DNA of 34,454 nt from the NCBI RefSeq assembly GCF_009663775.1, contig NZ_RDBR01000026.1, positions 1 through 34,454 on the forward strand, given 5' to 3'. Below, piece after piece: positions 1-7,437 of this stretch; position 1 is the stretch's first letter; each line of letters opens with the position of its first letter. A program made the position numbers and the translations under genes. Origin of the DNA: Lactobacillus sp. 0.1XD8-4 (GTDB taxonomy: Bacteria; Bacillota; Bacilli; Lactobacillales; Lactobacillaceae). The notes under the pieces were generated by a model. The model was not told the origin of the DNA, did no database searches, and was given only the letters and a program-made list of their open reading frames with translations.

Positions 1-159
1 GCCCGAAGTACTAATAAGCTAACGGTTTTCTACCGTTTACCGCGTTAATTGGTATGTTAATTGCATTCCCGTTTTGAGTATGTATCCTTGCAAACAATGG
101 AACGGGCATTAGATACCCTGCTTGAGATTGTGCGGCTGACGGCGGAAAAAGGTGAATAA
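1..159 (+). other. Unrecognised edge sequence, possibly the 3' end of a decayed gene
   Basis: The frame open at base 1 codes for 15 residues and stops at 46-48, with another stop at 58-60. It then reopens from 61 to 159 and ends in a short peptide ([20 protein letters not shown] from the ATG at 97) just ahead of a terminator. Its position before a terminator suggests the tail of a plus-strand gene interrupted by in-frame stops. I do not recognise the protein, and 159 bases are too few to decide between a pseudogene, a mobile-element remnant and plain intergenic DNA. Confidence 0.25.
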
Positions 160-162
160 AAT

Positions 163-206
163 AAAAAAGGATCGAGTTTTAAAAATAGAGAACTCAATCC
201 TTTTTT
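163..206. terminator. Bidirectional intrinsic terminator
   Basis: Arms 163-178 and 191-206 form a long stem with one internal mismatch. The outer part is an A-run on one side and a T-run on the other, so each strand ends in a U-tract. It can serve the minus-strand gene that stops at 212 and whatever arrives from the left edge. Confidence 0.8.
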
Positions 207-211
207 AGATG

Positions 212-415
212 TTAATCATGCTTTTCGCTGGGATTTGCATCTGCGGTAATCTTATCAACGCAATTAATGACGATCAATCCCATAATAACAGAACACCAGC
301 CGACTGCAGTATAATCTGGTGACATTGATTCTAGTTGACTTGTAATGTAAGCTAGGACCTCACCTAGAATAAGTGCCCAAATACCGGCAACGATATTCTT
401 TGATAGAAAATTCAT
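212..415 (-). CDS. Small membrane protein, DUF2929 (YjzD-like) family
   Basis: A 67-residue protein with two hydrophobic segments, roughly residues 5-25 (KNIVAGIWALILGEVLAYI) and 36-55 (VGWCSVIMGLIVINCV), followed by a short polar tail. The GEVLAYI motif in the first helix and the overall size match the DUF2929/YjzD family of Firmicute membrane proteins, whose function is unknown. The start is placed at MNFLSKN (ATG at 415-413 on the complement) because AAAGGGG lies 8 bases upstream; the reading frame extends further upstream, but without such a site. It diverges from dnaE, and a terminator follows its stop directly. A small membrane gene divergent from dnaE is, from memory, a recurrent arrangement in lactobacilli. 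Confidence 0.75.
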   Translation of the reverse strand: MNFLSKNIVAGIWALILGEVLAYITSQLESMSPDYTAVGWCSVIMGLIVINCVDKITADANPSEKHD

Positions 416-508
416 ATTGGTCATCCCCTTTGAAGTCATAACATATTCTAGCATATTTTTTAATGATTATAAAAGGGACAGATCAATTTATCTATTTGAA
501 AAGTGGTT

Positions 509-532
509 TGGTATAATGCTATAGAGAGGTGA
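509..532 (+). promoter_or_regulatory. dnaE promoter (extended -10) and ribosome binding site
   Basis: TGGTATAAT at 509-517 is an extended -10 box (TG, one base, consensus TATAAT). No good -35 box lies 17 bases upstream, which is usual for extended -10 promoters. AGAGAGGTGA at 523-532 is the ribosome binding site. If transcription starts about 7 bases after the -10 box, the leader is only about 15 bases long. Confidence 0.6.
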
Positions 533-538
533 ATAGAA

Positions 539-3500
539 GTGGATTTTGCGCCATTAGATGTAAAGAGTAGTTACAGTTTATTAAAAAGCCCTACCCGTAT
601 TTCTGATCTTGTAACCGTCGCTAAAGCACGGGGATATAAGTCATTAGCCTTAACTGATGAGAATGTGCTATACGGAGCAGTTGAGTTTTATAATCTGGCT
701 CGGCAAGCAGGAATAAAACCAATTATTGGCCTTCAAGCAGTAGTTTCCTTTAATAACCTTGATGGAACTAAGTTAAATTTAATTTTTTTAGCTAAAAACC
801 AACGTGGCTATCAGCACCTAATGGATTTATCAACGCTTCACCAAACGAAAGAAAAAAGTAGTTTGCCATTAACGTTATCAGAGATCAGTCCACTGCTTAA
901 TGACTTATTTATAATTATTCCGCCGCAAAGTGCTGTTTTTAGTATTATTGCGCAATCGCATGCGTTATTAACTGAATTACGTCAACTTGTTGATGAAGAT
1001 AGCTTATTACTGGGAGTTAATCCCCAGCTTGACAAGGTTCAGCTTACAACGATTCAACAGTACGCACAGCAGTCTGGTCTGGCACTAGTTGCTGTTTCGC
1101 CAGTTGAATACATCGATGCGGAAGATCTCTTTGCCAGTCGGGTGATCCAAGCAATTGGCGCAGGGGCAGAGCTAAAAGATCCAATGATTGAAGCTAAACG
1201 GCTGGGAGAAAATTACCTAGATACAAAAGACCAGCTTATTCAAAAATACAAAGAAGCAGGGATCATGGAGGCAGCAGAAAAAACAGTTAAAATTGCTGCT
1301 GAATGTAATGTGCAACTCCAATTTAGACCACCAATGCTACCTCATTATCCAATTCCTAATAAATTATCAACGCAACAATATTTACGCTCCCTCTGTATAG
1401 CAGGGTTGAAAAAAAGACGGGTAGCACCAGGGAAGACGCTTCGGCAATATCAAGAGCGGCTTGCTATGGAGTTAAAAGTGATCCATGAAATGGGCTTTGA
1501 TGATTACTTTTTAATTGTTTGGGATGTGATGAACTTTGCTCACAAGCAAAAGATTACAACAGATCCTGGACGGGGCTCAGCTGCTGGGTCGTTAGTTGCT
1601 TATGCATTGGCCATCACCGAAGTTGACCCGCTACAATATAATTTATTGTTTGAACGTTTTTTAAATCCTGAACGAGCTCAGATGCCGGATATCGATTTAG
1701 ATATTCCTGATAACCGTCGTGATGAGGTGTTAAATTATGTCCATCAAAAGTATGGTCATGAACGGGTTGCACAGATTATTACTTTTGGAACATTGGCGGC
1801 TAAGCAGGTTGTACGTGATGTGAGTCGGGTATTTGCCTTACCACGTTACGATACCGAGCGATTAGTGGATGCCTTGCCACGGGGGCTTCATACAACCTTA
1901 AAACAGGCGCTTGTTGAATCGCAACGGTTAAAAAATTTACTGGATGACAATCCGAAGATGCGGCTGCTTATTAAGGTGGCTCAGCAATTAGAGGGGTTGC
2001 CACGTCACTATTCAATTCATGCTGCTGGAGTTGTCCTAGCTGAACAGCCGCTTCATCAACTAGTTCCGTTGCAAGAAGGAAGCGAGGGCTTATTAATGAC
2101 CCAGTTTCCGAAAGATACGGTTGAAGCGCTAGGACTTTTAAAGATGGACTTTTTAGGACTTAAAAATTTGTCGATCATGGACAATGCGATGAAAATCGTG
2201 CGCCAAAAAGATCCCGATTTTGATTTGCAAAACATAAGCCTTAATGATCCTCTCACGCTTCAGTTGTTTCAGCAGGGGAAAACTGGGGGGATTTTTCAGT
2301 TTGAATCGAGTGGAATTAGAAATGTGCTGACAAGCTTGCAGCCAACCGATTTTGAAGACATTGTCGCGGTTAATGCCTTGTATAGACCAGGACCGATGGA
2401 GAATATCCCTCACTTTATCGCTCGAAAAAAAGGCCAAGAACAAGTAACTATTCCTGATTCATCATTAAATAGTATTCTAGGGCCAACGTATGGAATCCTA
2501 GTATACCAAGAACAAGTAATGCAAGTTGCATCGGTAATGGCTGGTTTTTCTCTTGGCGAGGCTGATTTATTGCGGCGCGCAATGAGTAAGAAAAAGAAGC
2601 AAACAATGGAAGATATGCGAGCAAAGTTTTTGGCCGGCGCTGAAAAGCATGGCTATTCTTCCCAAGTTGCAACGCAAGTATTTGATTATATTGATCAATT
2701 TGCAAACTATGGATTTAATCGGTCTCATGCTGTCGCATATTCAAAAATGGCTTTTGAAATGGCTTATTTAAAGGGCCACTATCCAACAGCATTCTTTACG
2801 GCATTGATGAATGCTGAAACAAATGTTGAAAAACTTAAACGACATGTTGCAGATGCTAAACAATTCGGAGTTAGCATAAGCGGACCGCGGATTAATGTAA
2901 GTACCAATGATTTTTTAATGTATAATGAAAAAATTTATTTTGGCTTTTCTGCAGTTAAGGGGTTGCGACATGATTTTATCTCTGCAATTGTTGAGGAACG
3001 ACAAAATAATGGCGATTATTCAAGTTTACGTAACTTTATTGCCCGGATTCCTGCACGGTGGCAGAAACCAGAGCTGATAACGCCGTTAATTTATAGTGGG
3101 GCATTTGATAATCTAGGCTATAACCGCGCGGAAATGATTGATGCATTACCCAAACTTATTTCCGGGATTGAGTTATTTGGTAGTCTACCATCTTTTGAAG
3201 ATGATCCAGCATTGCAAACTGCAATCCCTTCGCGTAATGAATTTTCATTATTGACACGACTAAACAAAGAAAACGAGTATTTAGGAGTTTACCTTTCAGG
3301 ACATCCTGTTACCCAGTATTACCAACTAAGCCAGCAGTTAAAGGCTGCTAAAATTAGTAATTTATTTCCGCACGCAGAAGTAACATTAATTGTCTTAACA
3401 AATCATGTCAAAACTATCCATACAAAACGTGATCATCGTGAAATGGCTTTTGTTAACGCTACTGATGAAACAGGAGCAGTTGATATTACTGTTTTTCCCA

Positions 3501-3892
3501 AACAATACCAACGGTTTAGAGATTTAATAGCACCTAATAAGGTGTTAGTGATTCGGGGACAGGTAGAAAATCGCGAAGGCCGAGGGCTACAAGTAATTGC
3601 TAATCAGATTGAAGAAGCAAGAAAACTTAAGCAGCAACGCCAGCCACGTAAAAGATGGGTGTTGAGAATACCAGAAAAGCTAAATACAGCTTTAACGCAT
3701 CAGCAGTTACATCAAATATCCAATCAACATCATGGTAATATTCCTGTTATCTTGTTCTATCCCGCAACTGATAAAAAGATCATTCTTTCCCAACACCAAT
3801 GGTTAAAAGATTCTCAGGAAACAAAGAAAATGTTAGGCAAGCTCTTAGGGCAAGAAAATGTTGTGTTACAGGACTTGAATAAAACTAATTGA
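539..3892 (+). CDS. dnaE: DNA polymerase III alpha subunit, DnaE type
   Basis: This is the second replicative polymerase of low-GC Gram-positives. In Bacillus, DnaE extends RNA primers before handing over to PolC. The 1117 residues match the family length. The order is an N-terminal PHP domain (about 1-210), the polymerase core with PDIDLD at 383-388 (D384 and D386 catalytic) and the third aspartate D537 in KMDFLGLKNL, the fingers and tandem helix-hairpin-helix region, and a C-terminal OB fold (about 945-1025). The start codon is GTG with AGAGAGGTGA 6 bases upstream. The PHP domain looks inactive: the paired metal-binding histidines of HLxVH are replaced (PLDVK at residues 5-9). No proofreading domain is present, as expected for DnaE. 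pyk follows after 185 bases with no obvious terminator between. Confidence 0.97.
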   Translation: MDFAPLDVKSSYSLLKSPTRISDLVTVAKARGYKSLALTDENVLYGAVEFYNLARQAGIKPIIGLQAVVSFNNLDGTKLNLIFLAKNQRGYQHLMDLSTLHQTKEKSSLPLTLSEISPLLNDLFIIIPPQSAVFSIIAQSHALLTELRQLVDEDSLLLGVNPQLDKVQLTTIQQYAQQSGLALVAVSPVEYIDAEDLFASRVIQAIGAGAELKDPMIEAKRLGENYLDTKDQLIQKYKEAGIMEAAEKTVKIAAECNVQLQFRPPMLPHYPIPNKLSTQQYLRSLCIAGLKKRRVAPGKTLRQYQERLAMELKVIHEMGFDDYFLIVWDVMNFAHKQKITTDPGRGSAAGSLVAYALAITEVDPLQYNLLFERFLNPERAQMPDIDLDIPDNRRDEVLNYVHQKYGHERVAQIITFGTLAAKQVVRDVSRVFALPRYDTERLVDALPRGLHTTLKQALVESQRLKNLLDDNPKMRLLIKVAQQLEGLPRHYSIHAAGVVLAEQPLHQLVPLQEGSEGLLMTQFPKDTVEALGLLKMDFLGLKNLSIMDNAMKIVRQKDPDFDLQNISLNDPLTLQLFQQGKTGGIFQFESSGIRNVLTSLQPTDFEDIVAVNALYRPGPMENIPHFIARKKGQEQVTIPDSSLNSILGPTYGILVYQEQVMQVASVMAGFSLGEADLLRRAMSKKKKQTMEDMRAKFLAGAEKHGYSSQVATQVFDYIDQFANYGFNRSHAVAYSKMAFEMAYLKGHYPTAFFTALMNAETNVEKLKRHVADAKQFGVSISGPRINVSTNDFLMYNEKIYFGFSAVKGLRHDFISAIVEERQNNGDYSSLRNFIARIPARWQKPELITPLIYSGAFDNLGYNRAEMIDALPKLISGIELFGSLPSFEDDPALQTAIPSRNEFSLLTRLNKENEYLGVYLSGHPVTQYYQLSQQLKAAKISNLFPHAEVTLIVLTNHVKTIHTKRDHREMAFVNATDETGAVDITVFPKQYQRFRDLIAPNKVLVIRGQVENREGRGLQVIANQIEEARKLKQQRQPRKRWVLRIPEKLNTALTHQQLHQISNQHHGNIPVILFYPATDKKIILSQHQWLKDSQETKKMLGKLLGQENVVLQDLNKTN

Positions 3893-3940
3893 TAATTTTA
3901 AAATTAAATAACGATTAGAGAAAAAGATTAATTTTAAAAT
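3893..3940. repeat. Two copies of an AT palindrome downstream of dnaE
   Basis: TAATTTTAAAATTA at 3893-3906 is a perfect 14-base palindrome directly after the dnaE stop. The first 12 bases recur at 3929-3940, 36 bases later. Neither copy is followed by a U-run, so they do not look like terminators. They may be protein sites or AT-rich upstream promoter elements for pyk. Confidence 0.5.
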
Positions 3941-4004
3941 GATAGCGCTTTTTTGTGAACTTTTATGCAAAAAATAAAGACACGTAATTTGAAAAGTGCT
4001 ATCA
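3940..4004. promoter_or_regulatory. Inverted pair of cre-like sites upstream of pyk
   Basis: TGATAGCGCTTTT at 3940-3952 and AAAAGTGCTATCA at 3992-4004 are inverted copies that differ at one of 13 bases. Each resembles a CcpA-binding cre site (consensus TGWAANCGNTNWCA) with about three mismatches. The second copy overlaps TTGAAA at 3989-3994, a candidate -35 box. I could not find a convincing -10 box 16-18 bases further on. Carbon catabolite control of pyk by CcpA is known in other lactic acid bacteria; here it is inferred only from the motif. Confidence 0.4.
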
Positions 4005-4027
4005 TAACAGTGTGCAAATGAGGTATG

Positions 4028-4046
4028 CAATTGTAAATTACAATTG
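4028..4046. promoter_or_regulatory. 19-base perfect palindrome in the pyk leader
   Basis: CAATTGTAAATTACAATTG has 9-base arms that are perfect complements around a single central A. It lies 15 bases before the pyk ribosome binding site (AAAGGAGAG, 4061-4069). It could be a repressor or activator operator. As RNA it would need a larger loop but could still form a hairpin. I do not recognise the cognate regulator. Confidence 0.5.
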
Positions 4047-4077
4047 TTGCTATAGATGCAAAAGGAGAGATTCATTT

Positions 4078-5499
4078 ATGAAGAAAACCAAGATTGTAAG
4101 TACACTTGGTCCTGCAAGTACTGATGTTGATACGATCGTTAAGTTGATCAATGCGGGAGCTAATATTTTCCGTTTCAACTTCTCACACGGTGACCATCCA
4201 GAACACTTGGGTCGGATGGAAAACGTACACAAGGCCGAAGAAATTACTGGTAAGCACGTTGGTATCATGCTTGATACTAAAGGTGCTGAAATTCGGACTA
4301 CTGTTCAAAAAGAAGGCAAGATTAACTTCGAAATTGGCGACAAGGTTCGCATTTCAATGGATCCTTCAATCGAAGGTACCCATGACAAGATTGCTGTTAC
4401 CTACCCAGGTTTATACGATGATACTCATGTTGGTGGCCACGTTCTTTTTGATGATGGTTTAATTGACATGGTTATCGATGAAAAAGATGACGCAAACAAA
4501 GAACTTGTTTGTCACGTCTTAAATCATGGTGTTCTTGGTTCTCGTAAGGGTGTTAACGCTCCTGGTGTGTCAATTAATTTACCAGGTATTACTGAAAAGG
4601 ATAGCAGTGATATTCGTTTCGGTTTGGAAAACAAGATTAACTACATCTCAGCTTCATTCGTTCGGAAGGCTCAAGATGTTCTTGATATTCGTGAACTTCT
4701 TAAGGAAAAGAACATGGAAGACGTTCAAATTTTCCCTAAGATTGAATCTCAAGAAGGTATCGACAACTTTGAAGAAATCATCGAAGTATCTGATGGTTTA
4801 ATGGTACCTCGTGGTGACATGGGTGTTGAAATTCCAGCAGAAAATGTGCCAATCGTTCAAAAGCACATGATCAAGCGTTGTAACGAATTAGGTAAGCCAG
4901 TTATCACTGCTACTCAAATGCTTGATTCAATGCAAGAAAACCCACGTCCAACTCGTGCTGAAGTATCAGACGTTGCTAACGCTGTTTTTGATGGTACCGA
5001 TGCAACTATGCTTTCTGGTGAAAGTGCCAACGGTGATTACCCAGTAGAATCTGTTGCAATGATGAATGCAATTGACATCAAGGCTGAAAACCACCTTTGG
5101 GAATTCGGTACTGAAAAGTTTGATTGGGATAAGTCAGATGTAACTGAAACTATCGGCTCAGCAGTTGCTAATGCTGCAAAGGACTTAGATATTCACACAA
5201 TTGTAGCTTACACTGCTTCAGGATACACTGCTAAGATGATTTCTAAGTACCGTCCTAACGCTGATATCGTTGCCCTTACTCCAAATGAACGTGTAGAACG
5301 CGGTCTTATGATTAACTGGGGTGTTCAACCATACGTTGTTGACGAAATGAAGAACACTGATAAGATGTTTGACTTAGCTGCTAAGAAGGCTGTTGAACTT
5401 GGCTTTGCTAAGAAGGGTGACAAGATTATCATTGTTGCAGGTGTTCCTTTGGGTGTACCAGGTGCAACTAACATGATGCGTGTTAAGACTATTGACTAG
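4078..5499 (+). CDS. pyk: Pyruvate kinase
   Basis: Converts phosphoenolpyruvate and ADP to pyruvate and ATP, the last ATP-forming step of lactic fermentation. The 473 residues show the family hallmarks in order: KKTKIVSTLGPAS at the N-terminus, the substrate-loop RFNFSHG, MLDTKGAEIRT, the lysine and metal-binding KIESQEG, then GLMVPRGDMGVEIP and the MLDSM-x-PRPTRAEVSDVANAVFDGTDATMLSGE block. The protein ends after the allosteric C-domain and lacks the extra PEP-utiliser-like domain that makes Bacillus and many homofermentative enzymes about 585 residues. The start is ATG 4078 behind AAAGGAGAG; an in-frame GTG at 4012 has no such site. Codon use is strongly biased (AAG, GGT, GAA, CGT) compared with neighbours, as in highly expressed genes. 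Confidence 0.97.
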   Translation: MKKTKIVSTLGPASTDVDTIVKLINAGANIFRFNFSHGDHPEHLGRMENVHKAEEITGKHVGIMLDTKGAEIRTTVQKEGKINFEIGDKVRISMDPSIEGTHDKIAVTYPGLYDDTHVGGHVLFDDGLIDMVIDEKDDANKELVCHVLNHGVLGSRKGVNAPGVSINLPGITEKDSSDIRFGLENKINYISASFVRKAQDVLDIRELLKEKNMEDVQIFPKIESQEGIDNFEEIIEVSDGLMVPRGDMGVEIPAENVPIVQKHMIKRCNELGKPVITATQMLDSMQENPRPTRAEVSDVANAVFDGTDATMLSGESANGDYPVESVAMMNAIDIKAENHLWEFGTEKFDWDKSDVTETIGSAVANAAKDLDIHTIVAYTASGYTAKMISKYRPNADIVALTPNERVERGLMINWGVQPYVVDEMKNTDKMFDLAAKKAVELGFAKKGDKIIIVAGVPLGVPGATNMMRVKTID

Positions 5500-5521
5500 T
5501 ATTTAACGTTTATATCCCCCT

Positions 5522-5549
5522 AAGATCGGCTTAAACGCCGGTCTTTTTT
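5522..5549 (+). terminator. pyk terminator
   Basis: GATCGGC and GCCGGTC form a 7-bp stem with one U-G pair around a 6-base loop, followed by TTTTTT. It ends the pyk transcript ahead of cvfB. Confidence 0.85.
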
Positions 5550-5649
5550 ATTTCCCAGCTATAGTAAATAAAACAATCTTACTAGCAAAAAAAGATACCA
5601 CCGTGTAAAATCGATATAGAATAAAAAAGATAAGTGGTGTAATAAAAAT

Positions 5650-6525
5650 ATGAATTCAGCATTAGGAAAAGTTGTCAACGCTGTTATGATCGATGAAAAT
5701 GATAAAGACTACTTTGTTCAACCAGATCGTAACGGACAAACATACCGACTACCCAAGGAAGAAAGTCCTCAGGTCCTTCATATTGGTGGACAAGTCCGCG
5801 GATTTGTCTATGAAAATGAAGATCATCAATTACAAATGACGTGTGCGCATATTCCTACAGTACAGGTTGATCATTATGATTATGGAACCGTTGTTAATGT
5901 GCGCCGGGATCTGGGAGTTTTTGTTGATATTGGTCTCCCCAATAAAGATATTGTTGTCTCTTTAGATGATTTGCCAAGTTTGAAACATCTTTGGCCACAA
6001 CCTGGTGACCGTCTATTGATGTCATTAAGAGTAGATGAAAAAGATCGGTTGTGGGGGAAATTAGCAGATGATCAGATTTATCAGACGATTTCAGCTGCTC
6101 CTAATAAGCGGCTCCTCAATCATGATACCTATGCGACGGTTTATCGTTTAAAAATGAGCGGAACCTTTGTAATTACTGATAATTATCAGCTTGGCTTTAT
6201 CCATCCCAGTGAGCGCGATCAAGAACCACGGTTAGGTCAAAGAGTAAAAGCCCGTGTTATTGGGATTTCGTCTCATGGAAGTCTGAACCTATCCCTTAAG
6301 CCGCGTGCTTATCAAGCAATTGGAGAAGATGCTCAAATGATTTTAACAATGCTTGAACACGATATTAATCATCGGTTGCCTTATACCGATAAGACGGATC
6401 CAACAATTATTCGTGACGTTTTTGGAATTAGTAAGGGACAATTTAAACGGGCGATTGGTCATTTACTGAAAGAAAAATTAGTAAAGCAGCAGGACGGTCA
6501 ATTAATTTTAGTAAAAGAGAATTAA
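5650..6525 (+). CDS. cvfB: CvfB/YitL-family S1-domain RNA-binding protein
   Basis: A 291-residue protein with three S1/OB-type segments (about 1-65, 70-140 and 145-215) and a C-terminal winged helix (about 225-285, with the TIIRDVFGISKGQFKRAIGHLLKEKLV helix-turn-helix). This is the architecture of CvfB, an RNA-binding regulator that affects virulence gene expression in Staphylococcus; the Bacillus homologue is YitL. The second S1 segment has the typical GTVVNVRRDLGVFVDIG start. The ATG at 5650 has only a weak ribosome site (AAGTGGTG, 5632-5639), which could pair with ATACCAC at 5595-5601. It is the first gene of the cluster running to rluB and lies 5 bases before the recombinase gene, so the two are probably co-transcribed. 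Confidence 0.85.
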   Translation: MNSALGKVVNAVMIDENDKDYFVQPDRNGQTYRLPKEESPQVLHIGGQVRGFVYENEDHQLQMTCAHIPTVQVDHYDYGTVVNVRRDLGVFVDIGLPNKDIVVSLDDLPSLKHLWPQPGDRLLMSLRVDEKDRLWGKLADDQIYQTISAAPNKRLLNHDTYATVYRLKMSGTFVITDNYQLGFIHPSERDQEPRLGQRVKARVIGISSHGSLNLSLKPRAYQAIGEDAQMILTMLEHDINHRLPYTDKTDPTIIRDVFGISKGQFKRAIGHLLKEKLVKQQDGQLILVKEN

Positions 6526-6530
6526 GCGTA

Positions 6531-7424
6531 ATGGAGAAAGAAGTTGCTGAATTTTTAAACTTTCTGGCAAATGACCGTCACCTTAGTGATAATACGATTA
6601 TGAGTTATCGCCGAGACCTTAACCAAACGATGACGTACTTAACGAGCCAAGGGATATCTCGCTGGCAACAAGTGGACCAATATATGCTTCTGGGGGCATT
6701 AAATGCTTTTCGTCAACAACATAAGGCAAATTCTACAATCAACAGGGTAATTTCCAGCTTACGTCAATTCTATAAGTACATGGTTCGTCACCACTATTTA
6801 ACAGCAAATCCGATGGACATGATTGACCATCAATATAACCTTAATCAGCCAACAACCCCGGTGATTCTATCAGAAGAAGAAATTGAACAATTACTACAGG
6901 TTCCTGATACGTCGACACCAATCGGTATTCGTGATCGGGCTTTATTAGAAATAATGGATGCAACGGGGATGAGGGTTAGCGAAGCGATTACCCTAGAACT
7001 TGCTTCCTTGCACCTGGACGTAAAACTATTACGGCTTATAGGAAAAAGCGGGCGTGAACGAATTATCCCATTAAGCCAGCCGGCAGTAACTTGGCTAGCG
7101 AAATACCTAAAAAACAGCCGACCACAATTAGTAAAAGATGATAAAATCATGACTGTGTTTGTGAATGCTCACGGTCGGCCGTTGACCAGACAAGGTATTT
7201 GGAAAAAGATGAAAGAATGGGTCGGTAAGGCAAAGATTACAAAAGAAGTAACGCCACAGACGATTCGTTATTCTTTTGCTGTCCACTTGATTGAAAATGG
7301 CGCAGACGTTCAGTTGCTTCAAGAGATTTTAGGCTATAATGCAATGAAAGCACTCCAGCCTTACTTGAAGGTAACCCCACAAGAGCTTACTGCCAGCTAC
7401 TTGAAATACCATCCTCGTGCGTAG
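6531..7424 (+). CDS. xerD: XerD-type tyrosine recombinase with altered active site
   Basis: The 297 residues have the SAM-like N-terminal DNA-binding domain (about 1-85) and the C-terminal catalytic domain of XerD. Residue numbering runs almost exactly parallel to E. coli XerD (R148, K172, H244, R247, H270, Y279). R148 (ATGMR), K172 (GKSGRER), R246 (TPQTIRYS) and the nucleophile Y278 (QPYLKV) are present, but the first histidine is Q243 and the second is Y269 (ILGYN). The protein is full length and the frame is clean, so this is not a simple pseudogene. It may resolve chromosome dimers with XerC, or it may be a relative with altered or lost catalysis, as described for XerD-like proteins beside scpAB in streptococci. 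It lies directly upstream of ribT and scpAB. There is no clear ribosome site; translation may be coupled to cvfB. Confidence 0.85.
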   Translation: MEKEVAEFLNFLANDRHLSDNTIMSYRRDLNQTMTYLTSQGISRWQQVDQYMLLGALNAFRQQHKANSTINRVISSLRQFYKYMVRHHYLTANPMDMIDHQYNLNQPTTPVILSEEEIEQLLQVPDTSTPIGIRDRALLEIMDATGMRVSEAITLELASLHLDVKLLRLIGKSGRERIIPLSQPAVTWLAKYLKNSRPQLVKDDKIMTVFVNAHGRPLTRQGIWKKMKEWVGKAKITKEVTPQTIRYSFAVHLIENGADVQLLQEILGYNAMKALQPYLKVTPQELTASYLKYHPRA

Positions 7425-7437
7425 AAAGGAAAATATC

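Noticed and set aside
1-160. 3' end of an rRNA or tRNA gene at the left edge
   Set aside because: No cloverleaf and no conserved 23S/5S sequence can be read.
2056-2705. Minus-strand open frames inside dnaE
   Set aside because: They overlap a conserved, full-length gene, have no ribosome sites and no recognisable protein character; they are shadow frames.
3941-4003. Terminator of dnaE formed by the GATAGC inverted repeat
   Set aside because: The arms are 39 bases apart and no U-run follows the second arm; an operator pair is more likely.
4012-4077. Upstream extension of pyk from GTG 4012
   Set aside because: The added residues do not belong to the pyruvate kinase family, and the strong ribosome site AAAGGAGAG points to ATG 4078.
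4151-4801. Extra plus-strand frames inside pyk
   Set aside because: They are out-of-frame readings of a strongly codon-biased gene and lack start signals.
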